From Lachnospiraceae bacterium AB2028 (GTDB lineage Bacteria; Bacillota; Clostridia; Lachnospirales; Lachnospiraceae), in contig JHYJ01000008.1 in NCBI GenBank assembly GCA_000621425.1, positions 62,001 through 126,000 of the forward strand: a stretch of 64,000 nt of DNA. Direction: 5' to 3'. The notes under the pieces were generated by a model. That model saw nothing but the letters and a program-made list of their open reading frames with translations, did not search any database and was not told where the DNA came from. Below, in pieces: positions 1-8,375 of the stretch (positions within the stretch are counted from its first letter, which is position 1; the number at the start of each line of letters is the position of its first letter). Made by a program: the position numbers and the translations under genes.

Positions 1-468
1 TGTTCCGGGCGGCATGTCTACAAACATATAGTCCACCCCGCCCCAGGCAACGTCTGTCCAGAACTGCTTTACTGCATTTGATATAAGTGTCCCTCTCCAT
101 AAAACCGGATCCGATGGATCATCAAGGAGCAGGTTTATGCTCATGAGCTTTATGTCATTTATTGTCTCTGCCGGCAGGATATTCTTTCCGTCATAACCTG
201 CCTTTTCCGTTACTCCATACATCCTGGGAATTGACGGGCCGGTAATGTCTGCATCAAGTATGCCAACTTTATTGCCCTGTGCCTGCATGCTGTTTGCAAG
301 AAGGGACGTAACCATTGACTTGCCTACTCCGCCCTTACCGCTTATAACAGCAACAACATGCTTAATATCCGATGCCTCATTCTGGGGTGCTTTTGCTATT
401 CCCCCATTTCTGCTATTGCAGCCGCTCACTCCGCATGAGCTGCAATTTCCTTCACAACCTTCAGCCAT
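1..468 (-). CDS. Mrp/Nbp35-family Fe-S carrier ATPase (partial, C-terminus off window)
   Basis: The frame is open for 156 codons from an ATG at 468 to the window edge, so the C-terminal part is missing. The start follows a TGGAGG ribosome site. Residues 5-17 carry a C-x3-C-x2-C-x4-C cluster, as expected for a Nbp35-type N-terminal Fe-S site. SGKGGVGKS near residue 43-51 is the deviant Walker A motif, and DMPPGT at the edge is the Walker B region of the Mrp/ApbC family. These cytosolic P-loop proteins bind and transfer Fe-S clusters to apoproteins. An intrinsic terminator separates it from the upstream CheC gene. Family assignment is firm; the client proteins cannot be read from sequence. Confidence 0.9.
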   Translation of the reverse strand, partial: MAEGCEGNCSSCGVSGCNSRNGGIAKAPQNEASDIKHVVAVISGKGGVGKSMVTSLLANSMQAQGNKVGILDADITGPSIPRMYGVTEKAGYDGKNILPAETINDIKLMSINLLLDDPSDPVLWRGTLISNAVKQFWTDVAWGGVDYMFVDMPPGT

Positions 469-480
469 TTATTTCCTCCA

Positions 481-506
481 AACTAAAGAGGATCCGAAGA
501 CCCTCT
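481..506 (-). terminator. Intrinsic terminator after the CheC gene
   Basis: On the minus strand an 8-bp stem (one G-U pair) closes a UUCG tetraloop and is followed by TTTAGTTT. The stem arms are 487-494 and 499-506. It sits between the CheC stop and the Mrp start. Confidence 0.7.
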
Positions 507-531
507 GTCTCTATCATTAATAAAGTTTTAT

Positions 532-1188
532 TTAGTATCCAATCTCACCTTGTTGTTTCTTCATAAGGAACAGGTCGGCGATAGCCTTGGCCAGTCTGTA
601 TGGATAGAGCTGCATCATCTGGGTCTGTATGTGAGTTCCCATCTTTACATCGAATGTGATCTGTACAAAACGGTCATCATTCTTGAAGGAGTCATCAATG
701 AAGACCCCTGCCTCCATCATTTCGGTGGTAGGAGTGGAAATATCCACCATCTTGTTAAGCATCATGCCCATCGCAGTAGCAGCAGAACCCATCATCTGGT
801 TCATTGACTCTGATACGGCACTCATGTGAAGCTCGGATATGTCCTGCTGATAAAACATGCCATGTCCATCACTTCCCATCATAAGATCCGTCATGATCTT
901 TACATCATCTTCCTTTAGGAAAAGTACGCTGAAACCATCCAGACCTTTTACATAATCCACTCTGGTAATAACGGATTTTTCCTTATGTTCTTCAACGGCC
1001 TCACCCTTGTTTTTGATCATAACTTGGGGTGTAGAGATATCAATATCACCATGAATGAGCACCGACAATGCCGTCATAGCATTACCCAAAGTGATATTTG
1101 CCACCTCACCTATGGCAGAAAGCTCCATAGCATTAAATCCGCTGGCATCAGCCTTTTCGATAGCTGCTTTTGTAGCTGCATTATCCAT
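532..1188 (-). CDS. CheC/FliY-type CheY-P phosphatase domain protein
   Basis: Two CheC active-site helices are visible: SAIGEVANITLG near residue 24 and SAVSESMNQMMG near residue 128, each with the paired Glu and Asn that hydrolyse CheY phosphate. Length (218 aa) is that of CheC. There is no C-terminal SpoA/FliN domain, so this is not a full FliY. An ATG at 1203 is in frame, but the ATG at 1188 has GGGAGA seven bases upstream and the longer start has no good site, so I chose 1188. No other chemotaxis gene is in the window. The gene implies a motile or chemotactic organism. Confidence 0.8.
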   Translation of the reverse strand: MDNAATKAAIEKADASGFNAMELSAIGEVANITLGNAMTALSVLIHGDIDISTPQVMIKNKGEAVEEHKEKSVITRVDYVKGLDGFSVLFLKEDDVKIMTDLMMGSDGHGMFYQQDISELHMSAVSESMNQMMGSAATAMGMMLNKMVDISTPTTEMMEAGVFIDDSFKNDDRFVQITFDVKMGTHIQTQMMQLYPYRLAKAIADLFLMKKQQGEIGY

Positions 1189-1254
1189 ATTGCAGTCTCC
1201 CATCCACTCATATTAAAACTGTACAAACAGACTACTTTCAAAAACTTATAAACC

Positions 1255-1283
1255 ATTATACCAAAGCAGCCATTTTAATGCAA
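1255..1283 (-). promoter_or_regulatory. Candidate promoter of the CheC gene
   Basis: On the minus strand a perfect TATAAT lies 17 bp after TTGCAT, about 65 bp upstream of the CheC start. The -35 match is weak (3 of 6). Confidence 0.45.
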
Positions 1284-1325
1284 AAAACTTTTTGCGTCAG
1301 ATTTCAATTAAATTTAAATTAGATT

Positions 1326-2825
1326 TCAGTTGTCAATTTTCAGCAGTTCAGAAAAAGAATAGGAAATATTATCCTTCTCCGAATCTACGCTGATTGTATA
1401 ACTTCTGGTCTGACAGCCGTTCTTCCGTAATGTCACCACATATGTTCCTGCCTTTTTTTCAAATTTGACAGGCGATATGCCAAGGTATGTTCCGTCAAGA
1501 TAGACCTCAACCCCCGAAGGTGATTCTATGGTCACATAATACACACCGGGCGTTACCACATTTGAAACCGATGTCGGAGTAGGTATCGCTGTAGGCGCAG
1601 CGGTTGCAGAGTTTACCGATACAGCAGAATTCGTTGAAGCGCTGTTTTGCGACGCACTGTTGCTTGATGAACTATTATTTGAAGCACTGTTTGCTGACGC
1701 AGATCCAAGGGATGGAGTTGGCGTAGGGGAATCCGGAGATGCCGTAGGACTTCCGTCGCTTACAAGAGTCACTCCCAGTGTAGCATGTGGTTCGGCAACC
1801 CTTATGTATCTGCTCACGGTCTCATACCCTTGGGCAGTCACCACCATCTGATGGAGACCGTATGACAGCTCTATTTCATCCGTTATATCTGCCTTTTCCC
1901 CATCAATATAAACATTCGCATTCTGGGGTGTAACTGTAAATATTATGCCGCCGTACAAAGGCTCTGTCTGATACTTGCTAAGGTCCATGCTGATCTCTGC
2001 GCCGTCTGAAACCTTAAGTGTTTCTTCGCCGGATACTCCGTTCTTCGAAATATACGCAGTATAATTGCCCGTCGGAACAGGTATGAACATGTCCTTTGTA
2101 ATCTGATATACAAGCGCATCACCGAGCTGTATCCAGCCGCCTTCGAAAGCGGCGGTATTCTCAAGCCTAAGATACCCGTGGCCCCTGTCCACATTTATGC
2201 TGTATATGGTGTGTTCAAGGCCGCATACCCGGATATTGTCAGCAACGCTTATGTCCATCATCTCACCGATCCCGGAAGGAAGTATCACAGCCGCGCTTTC
2301 CGCTATGGAATAGCGTTCGCCGTTTATCACCACGCTCCTGCCGCCATTTTCCGGTTTGAAGTTTTCTATGTCCTTTATAGAAAAACCTGCGGAAGATACC
2401 TGCAGGGTATTAAGCCTTTTCCTCATATGCATGAAAGTCACGTCCACCATCGTGCCATTTTCAAGCTGAGAGAGTGCAATACCCTGGCCATACTTATTCG
2501 TAAACACTGTGGCTCCGTCATAATTGAGCGTATACCTTTTCCCCAGCTCAGGATTCAGAAATGTAATGGTCTGATTTTCCGTATCCCGGCTCACCACCGC
2601 CGCCGTATCCACTGAATCATAATTTCCCGCCACTGCCGGAATGAATCCGGTTTCAGCATAACCTTCACTCTGGGCCGAAGGACTATTTTCTTCTTTTAAC
2701 GTATCATTCAGCAGATAAATGGCAATTGAAAAAAGAAGCAATGAAAGAATCATTACCGCAATGACATATACAGGGCTCACCCTGCGTTTGTTTCTTTTTT
2801 TTCTGCTGTTACTCTGATTCTTCAT
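1326..2825 (-). CDS. Membrane-anchored PEGA-domain protein
   Basis: A basic N-terminus (about residues 1-17) precedes one hydrophobic segment (about 18-40) with no cleavage site, so the protein is probably anchored with its bulk outside. Two PEGA-like domains are visible. One is near residue 293, with NVYIDGEKADITDEIEL; the other is near 430-495, with VEVYLDGTYLGISPVKF. A Ser/Asn/Thr/Pro-rich linker of about 70 residues separates them. PEGA domains are short extracellular beta modules of surface proteins and are thought to bind cell-envelope polymers. The first half resembles nothing I can name. No strong ribosome site precedes the start. It is 52 bp from cca and may share its transcript. Confidence 0.75.
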   Translation of the reverse strand: MKNQSNSRKKRNKRRVSPVYVIAVMILSLLLFSIAIYLLNDTLKEENSPSAQSEGYAETGFIPAVAGNYDSVDTAAVVSRDTENQTITFLNPELGKRYTLNYDGATVFTNKYGQGIALSQLENGTMVDVTFMHMRKRLNTLQVSSAGFSIKDIENFKPENGGRSVVINGERYSIAESAAVILPSGIGEMMDISVADNIRVCGLEHTIYSINVDRGHGYLRLENTAAFEGGWIQLGDALVYQITKDMFIPVPTGNYTAYISKNGVSGEETLKVSDGAEISMDLSKYQTEPLYGGIIFTVTPQNANVYIDGEKADITDEIELSYGLHQMVVTAQGYETVSRYIRVAEPHATLGVTLVSDGSPTASPDSPTPTPSLGSASANSASNNSSSSNSASQNSASTNSAVSVNSATAAPTAIPTPTSVSNVVTPGVYYVTIESPSGVEVYLDGTYLGISPVKFEKKAGTYVVTLRKNGCQTRSYTISVDSEKDNISYSFSELLKIDN

Positions 2826-2877
2826 ATAGTTGTCGTAAGCTTATCTACGTCGCCTTCCACCGTAACGATTCCGGATT

Positions 2878-4275
2878 TTAAATAGTATACTCTGTAAGGT
2901 GGGACATAAGATATTCCCTGTCATTATGTACCGGCTCCTCTATCACATCTTCAAGCATTTTCTGAAGTATACCGCCAAGGGCAGGCCCGGGCTTTATTCC
3001 TGCTGCAATTAAGTCAGCACCTTTTACTGCAAGAGTCTTAAGGGACACGCACTCGTTATCGCTTTTTATTTCTTTATACAGGTTTCGTATATCCTGCAAC
3101 CGTTGCAGCTTTTCTTCCCGCATATACATGCTCTGTGCAAGAGCATCAGCCTCATTCACATAGTACAAAAGGGGGAAATAATCCTCTCCCACCTTTCCTA
3201 TTATGCGCCTTACATTTTTCTTTTCAGCAGGATACCTGATCTCATGTGCCGCAATAAGCCCGGATACCATTTTTACTGTATCATTGTCGTATCGCAGGCG
3301 CCTTAATATTTCTCCTGACATCTGCGTACCAAGTTCCGGGTGTCCTTTGAAATGTGCTATTCCTTCTTCATCCACCGTCTTTGTAGCTGACTTACCTATG
3401 TCATGCAAAAGCATTGTAAGACGCAGGATTCTTTTATTCTTATCAAATTCTTCGCCGGAATATTCTTCAGCCAGCCGGTCAAGATTTACCGCACTTACGG
3501 CATGGAGCATATGGTCACCTACATTGTAGGCATGATGCGGATTTTCCTGATCGGTCACCATACAGTCATCGAATTCAGGCAGAAACACCTTTGTAAGACC
3601 GGTTTCATAAAACAGCTTAAAAAACTCCGGATTGGCACTCATTAAGAGTTTCTCCATTTCCACCCTTATCCGTTCAGCACTTACCTTTTCAAGAGTGGGA
3701 GCAAGTTTTTTTATTGCAGCGTAAGTATCAGGCTCTATTTCAGCTCCAAGCTGGGCTGCAAAACGGATGGCGCGCATCATCCTAAGTGCATCCTCACCGA
3801 AACGTTTCTCTGCATCACCAACACAGCGGATAATATTATTTGAAAGATCTTCCCTTCCACCAAAAAGATCCACTAAACCTTTTTCCGGATGATAAGCCAT
3901 TGCATTGATGGTAAAGTCCCGGCGCTCCAGATCCTTTGAAAGGTCTGAAGTAAATGTCACGTTCCGTGGATGTCTGCCATCATCATAGATGCCGTCTATT
4001 CTGTATGTGGTAACTTCGTATCCGTTCAACATACCGTCCGACTTCATCAGGACAGTAACCGTTCCGTGCTTTATCCCTGTGTCTACGGTACGCCGGAAAA
4101 GCTCCTTAACCTGCGCAGGTGACGCAGATGTGGTGATATCCCAGTCGGCAGGATTGCGCCCTAAAACAGAATCGCGCACACAACCACCAACCACAAAAGC
4201 CTCGTGGCCGGCATCATTCAATATTTGGATTATCTTTCGTGCGTCTTCGGGCACGGTGATCTTTATATCGTCCAT
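2878..4275 (-). CDS. cca: CCA-adding tRNA nucleotidyltransferase
   Basis: Class II nucleotidyltransferase that builds or repairs the 3' CCA of tRNA. The head domain shows GGCVRD near residue 30 and the metal-binding DWD near 44-46. Next come RRDFTINAMAY near 118 and EDALRMMRAIRFAAQLG near 161, all family hallmarks. An HD domain follows near residue 290 (LLHDIGK, then HPELGTQMS), as in Firmicutes cca proteins. The tRNA-Arg gene in this window lacks an encoded CCA, so the organism needs this enzyme. Length 465 aa is normal. No clear Shine-Dalgarno site is visible. Confidence 0.93.
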   Translation of the reverse strand: MDDIKITVPEDARKIIQILNDAGHEAFVVGGCVRDSVLGRNPADWDITTSASPAQVKELFRRTVDTGIKHGTVTVLMKSDGMLNGYEVTTYRIDGIYDDGRHPRNVTFTSDLSKDLERRDFTINAMAYHPEKGLVDLFGGREDLSNNIIRCVGDAEKRFGEDALRMMRAIRFAAQLGAEIEPDTYAAIKKLAPTLEKVSAERIRVEMEKLLMSANPEFFKLFYETGLTKVFLPEFDDCMVTDQENPHHAYNVGDHMLHAVSAVNLDRLAEEYSGEEFDKNKRILRLTMLLHDIGKSATKTVDEEGIAHFKGHPELGTQMSGEILRRLRYDNDTVKMVSGLIAAHEIRYPAEKKNVRRIIGKVGEDYFPLLYYVNEADALAQSMYMREEKLQRLQDIRNLYKEIKSDNECVSLKTLAVKGADLIAAGIKPGPALGGILQKMLEDVIEEPVHNDREYLMSHLTEYTI

Positions 4276-4343
4276 ATTGCGAAAATTGATATACTCGCCT
4301 TACTACGTTCTTCTTCCGGCTATATGCTACAAATCACACAATT

Positions 4344-5441
4344 CTATTTAAACGAGTTTATAGCATCTGCCACATACTGCTGTTCTTCCCTTGTGATTCC
4401 GGTGTACATGGGGATTGACAGCACCTCATTTGCAAGAGCCTCAGTGACCGGAAGGCTGCCCTTCTTAATCCCAAGGTATTCATATGCCTGAGACAGGTGG
4501 GGCGGTATAGGATAATGGATTATGGTCATAACACCTTTTTCCTTAAGGAAGGCTGCTAAATCATCCCTTCTCTTACTACGCACCACATACTGATGGAACA
4601 CATGGGTAGCCCCGGGTCTGCGCTTAGGAAGTTCCACAAGGGGATTATTTATGGCGCTGTCATAAAAAGCCGCAGCAGCTATCCTTTCTTCCCTGCACTC
4701 GTCCTCATGAGCCAAGCGGACTTTCAGGAGAGCCGCCTGTATCTCATCAAGTCGGGAGTTCATTCCCACTTCCTCGTTGTAATATCTTACCGCACTGCCG
4801 TAATTACGCAGCATACGGATCTTCTTGTCATATTCTTCCGAGTCCGTGATAACAGCACCACCGTCACCAAATGCACCGATATTCTTTGATGGATAAAAGG
4901 AAAAGCACCCTATATCACCAAATGTTCCCGTCATCTTATCGCCAAATTTTGCGCCGTGAGACTGGGCACAGTCCTCAATAAGCTTAAGACCATGTTTTCT
5001 GCATATAGCAGTTATCTCATCCATCCGGGCTGCCTGGCCGTACAGATGGACCACCATAACAGCCTTTGTATTCGGAGTGATCTTCTTTTCTATCTCAGCA
5101 GGATCCAGGGAAAAGTATTCATCGGGCTCAACAAATACCGGAGTAGCGCCTGCAATGGTTATTCCCATTACGCTGGCAATATATGTATTGCCATGCACTA
5201 TCACTTCATCGCCTGCTTTTAGGCCGATGGCTCTGCAAGCCAGAGTCAGGGCATCAAGGCCGTTACCGCAGCCCACACAATATTTTGCCCCCATATACGA
5301 TGCATACTGTTCCTCAAATTCCTTTAACTCTTTTCCCATTATGTAATAACCGGATCTTAAGGCACGCAATGCAGCATCTTCAAATTCCTGCTGGTATCTG
5401 AAGAAACCCCTGTCCAGTCTGTTCGTCATTATTTCCTGCAT
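4344..5441 (-). CDS. DegT/DnrJ/EryC1/StrS-family PLP aminotransferase
   Basis: Sugar-nucleotide aminotransferase fold. The PLP lysine lies in YPSKNIGAFGDGGA near residue 180. ECCGNGLDALTLA-type substrate-loop residues are near 58 and EDCAQSHGA near 156. Members transfer an amino group to keto-sugars used in surface glycans. A GAAAGGA site six bases upstream supports the start at 5441. The gene lies 42 bp downstream of the acyl carrier protein gene and runs with the DHHW/MBOAT/ABC/glycosyltransferase genes, which fits a role in making an amino-sugar part of an exported polymer. The actual substrate is not deducible. Confidence 0.88.
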   Translation of the reverse strand: MQEIMTNRLDRGFFRYQQEFEDAALRALRSGYYIMGKELKEFEEQYASYMGAKYCVGCGNGLDALTLACRAIGLKAGDEVIVHGNTYIASVMGITIAGATPVFVEPDEYFSLDPAEIEKKITPNTKAVMVVHLYGQAARMDEITAICRKHGLKLIEDCAQSHGAKFGDKMTGTFGDIGCFSFYPSKNIGAFGDGGAVITDSEEYDKKIRMLRNYGSAVRYYNEEVGMNSRLDEIQAALLKVRLAHEDECREERIAAAAFYDSAINNPLVELPKRRPGATHVFHQYVVRSKRRDDLAAFLKEKGVMTIIHYPIPPHLSQAYEYLGIKKGSLPVTEALANEVLSIPMYTGITREEQQYVADAINSFK

Positions 5442-5483
5442 ATTTTTCCTTTCTGTCGCTTTAGCAACTATGCGGAATACCTA

Positions 5484-5720
5484 TTAATCATAAAGTGGCT
5501 TATCATTTATACAATTGATAAGATCGGCCACCGTTTCCAGTGTTGCAAATTCTTCCACACTTATCTCAATGCGGTATTCATCCTCTACCGCCATGATAAA
5601 CTCTGTCATTTCAAAAGAATCCGACAACAGGTCATCCTTAAAGCTGATATCATCTGTTATTGCCATCTCATCAGGAACACCAAGCTTATCCCGCATCAGT
5701 TCACTTATTCTTTCGAGCAT
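5484..5720 (-). CDS. Acyl carrier protein (locus-specific)
   Basis: A 78-residue acidic helical protein. The phosphopantetheine attachment serine is Ser35 in LLSDSFEMTEF, with DSF in place of the common DSL. The start has GGAGG six to seven bases upstream. It sits between DegT aminotransferase and DHHW/MBOAT genes and away from any fatty-acid synthesis genes. It is therefore probably a dedicated carrier that hands an acyl group to the neighbouring transfer machinery, by analogy with DltC. Confidence 0.87.
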   Translation of the reverse strand: MLERISELMRDKLGVPDEMAITDDISFKDDLLSDSFEMTEFIMAVEDEYRIEISVEEFATLETVADLINCINDKPLYD

Positions 5721-5745
5721 ATCATTCCTCCATGCATAAGGAAAC

Positions 5746-6930
5746 TCATCTGAGTTTCACAGCGCCTTCATTTCCCAGATATCCCGGACCGAAAAGATAT
5801 ATCAGCCAGTCCGGATCTATTTCCTCTATAATACCATAAACATCCTCATCTGCAGATATGTATCTCAGATCCAGGAGATGTATCTCACTGCAGCCATGTA
5901 TCAGGAATGGTGATACAGCAACTGCAGTAGAATCACGCACAATGACCATTTTCAAATCATTCGACGAATTTTCATTCCTTAGGATCATATGATCATAGTC
6001 CTGGTGCAGGTATGCATAATAAGCATAGTAGTCAAAACTGTATCCTGCAAGATTCTCATAGTATACAAATGCATCCTCAAAATCACCTTCCCTGTGTATT
6101 CCCTGGGATGGCACATCTAAAGACATTTTTGTTTCCCATTCCGGCAGCCACAGCTCATAGTCATCAAGCCCCGTAAAGAAACGGCCGGTCATTCTTCCAT
6201 GAGTTCCCAAGAATACATCCTTGTATTCAGTCCTGGAATAATTGTCCGCATTCATCCAGTCTGCATTGGTTTCCATGCTGCTTTTTTCATTAATGTATTT
6301 GCCCATCTCGCAGGCTATGAGGAAAGCTGCATTGTTACGCATATGATGGTCAGTACGGTAAAAATATCCATACCACTCTCCGCCGTCACGCTCCAGCATA
6401 TCCCTTACACTTAAGTTAGGTATCTCCTGCTCATTTAAAAACTCCGTCATACGTGCGGCTTTATCTCCTGCGCTGCTCTCAACTCCAAAGGGAAGGTCTG
6501 CATCCGTTTCTTCCTTTCCGCAGGCCTGGACATAAAGGAATTCCATATCATGTGCTTTTGCAAATTCATAGGCATCCGCCGCGCCCTCTTCTGCCGGGAC
6601 TATATCCGGATAAAGGTCAGGCATGGTGGCATAGCCGTTATCAAGAATTGCCACATCAGAATAAACCGTGCTGCCGAAGGCCATGCGCTTACACATAAGC
6701 TTCTGCATTGCCCCCCAGGCATCCACGCCATAATTACGAGCAAGCTCAAGTTGGGCGATTCCTTTCACATGACCGTCAGGCTCCAAATCAGCTACAAATT
6801 CATAGCCATTAACAGCAGTAAAAAATGAAATGATCAGGAGAAAAGCACATATGAAAACCATACCGGATCGGCATTCTTTTTTATTTATGCATTTTTCTTC
6901 AGATAGTTTGTCTGTCTGTGTGTTTTTCAT
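5746..6930 (-). CDS. DHHW/AlgJ-AlgX-like extracytoplasmic protein
   Basis: One N-terminal hydrophobic segment (about residues 23-42) anchors an extracytoplasmic domain of about 350 residues. YRTDHHMRNNAAF near residue 190 is the D-H-H motif of the DHHW family, with Met in place of the usual Trp. These proteins are SGNH-hydrolase-like and work beside MBOAT proteins in O-acylation of exopolysaccharide. The MBOAT gene starts 23 bp upstream on the same strand, matching that pairing. Only a weak ribosome site is visible, so translation may depend on the preceding gene. Confidence 0.75.
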   Translation of the reverse strand: MKNTQTDKLSEEKCINKKECRSGMVFICAFLLIISFFTAVNGYEFVADLEPDGHVKGIAQLELARNYGVDAWGAMQKLMCKRMAFGSTVYSDVAILDNGYATMPDLYPDIVPAEEGAADAYEFAKAHDMEFLYVQACGKEETDADLPFGVESSAGDKAARMTEFLNEQEIPNLSVRDMLERDGGEWYGYFYRTDHHMRNNAAFLIACEMGKYINEKSSMETNADWMNADNYSRTEYKDVFLGTHGRMTGRFFTGLDDYELWLPEWETKMSLDVPSQGIHREGDFEDAFVYYENLAGYSFDYYAYYAYLHQDYDHMILRNENSSNDLKMVIVRDSTAVAVSPFLIHGCSEIHLLDLRYISADEDVYGIIEEIDPDWLIYLFGPGYLGNEGAVKLR

Positions 6931-6953
6931 TATATCTCTGATTCGACCTTACT

Positions 6954-8375
6954 CTAAAAATTAAAGTATATGAACGGACTATATCCGCCTTTTAAAATAT
7001 AAACTATACATACCATAAATGCCGCAATCAGCAGTATTCGTTTTATAGCTGGTGTACTGTCAATTTTTTTGCCCACCGGGGTTGAAAAAACCGCCGCCGC
7101 AATAAAGAATAAAATATTATCTTTTAAATAAAACAGCGCGGAAACAGCGGAAGCTCCGAGTACCGGCGTCCCCTTCGTATAAAACATCTGGCCTATATAA
7201 CGAAAGGCCGTGGGTAAATCCGGAGAAAAGAAAATGACCCACCCGAAAACTGCCGCAAGCAGTGAGTATACATAAGAGAAAAACAAAGGAAACTTCCACT
7301 TTTTTCCATACTTTGTTTTTCTCTCAAAAAGCAGTAATGCAAAATTCTCAAGTCCCCAAAAAATAAAGGTCCAATTGGCACCATGCCAGAACCCTGTCAA
7401 AAACCAGACGATAAAAAGATTAAGAAAATTCCTTGCTTTTGAGCAACGGTTTCCGCCAAGCGGAATATATACATAATCCCTGAACCAGCTGCCCAATGAG
7501 ATATGCCATCTTCTCCAAAATTCTGTCACGCTGGCCGAAACATAGGGATAGTTGAAGTTCTCCGCAAACTTAAAACCAAACATTTCCCCCAGTCCGATTG
7601 CCATATCAGAATATCCTGAAAAATCAAAGTATATACAGAATAAGAAACATACAGCACCAAGCCACGCTGCCGCCGGCGATATGTTGTCCCCCGCCGCCAC
7701 ATGTCCCATCATACGGTATGCAAAGAGGCTTACAGTATCTGCTATAAGGATCTTTTTGCACACACCGATGATAAACCGCTCCGTACCATCAACAAACTTC
7801 TGCACGCTTTCTTCACGATGCACTATCTGTGCTGCTATATCCGCATACCTAACTATAGGTCCTGCCACAAGCTGTGGAAACAACGCTATATACAATGCAA
7901 CATCCAAGGGATTCTTCTGTACCTTTGCATTTCCCCTGTATACATCAACCACGTAGGAAAGAGCCTGGAAAGTGAAGAAAGATATGCCTATGGGAAGTGC
8001 GATGCCTGCCAATGGGATATCTGATTTAAAAATAAAATTAATATTGCCTATAGTAAAATCAAGGTATTTATATATAAACAATACTCCTATATTACATACC
8101 ACTGATACGGCAACCACTGCCTTTCGTGCCTTTTCAGAGAGCCGCTTTTTCTCACTGTCAACAAGCAGGGCAAAGACATAATTCATTGCAGCTGAAATGA
8201 TCAGCAAAATGACATTCTTTCCTTCACCCCAGGCATAGAAAAACAGGCTGCCCGCAAGCAGCAGCAAGTTCTTTATCCTAATATTCTTTCTGCAGATGAT
8301 ATGTCCGAAAAGATAATACCCGGCAAGCATTGCCGGAAGAAAAGCGAACAGGAATACCACGCTGGGGAAAATCAT
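6954..8375 (-). CDS. MBOAT-family O-acyltransferase (AlgI/DltB-like)
   Basis: A 473-residue polytopic membrane protein. It carries family motifs LPIGISFFTFQALSYVVDVYRG near residue 126 and QLVAGPIVRYADI near 170. FWRRWHISLGSWFRDYVYIP follows near 287 and FWHGANWTFIFWG near 335, the latter holding the essential histidine. MBOAT enzymes move acyl groups across the membrane onto exported polymers. The gene overlaps the ABC transporter stop by 4 bp, with GGAGG just upstream of its ATG, so the two are translationally coupled. The neighbouring acyl carrier protein suggests an ACP-bound donor. Confidence 0.9.
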   Translation of the reverse strand: MIFPSVVFLFAFLPAMLAGYYLFGHIICRKNIRIKNLLLLAGSLFFYAWGEGKNVILLIISAAMNYVFALLVDSEKKRLSEKARKAVVAVSVVCNIGVLFIYKYLDFTIGNINFIFKSDIPLAGIALPIGISFFTFQALSYVVDVYRGNAKVQKNPLDVALYIALFPQLVAGPIVRYADIAAQIVHREESVQKFVDGTERFIIGVCKKILIADTVSLFAYRMMGHVAAGDNISPAAAWLGAVCFLFCIYFDFSGYSDMAIGLGEMFGFKFAENFNYPYVSASVTEFWRRWHISLGSWFRDYVYIPLGGNRCSKARNFLNLFIVWFLTGFWHGANWTFIFWGLENFALLLFERKTKYGKKWKFPLFFSYVYSLLAAVFGWVIFFSPDLPTAFRYIGQMFYTKGTPVLGASAVSALFYLKDNILFFIAAAVFSTPVGKKIDSTPAIKRILLIAAFMVCIVYILKGGYSPFIYFNF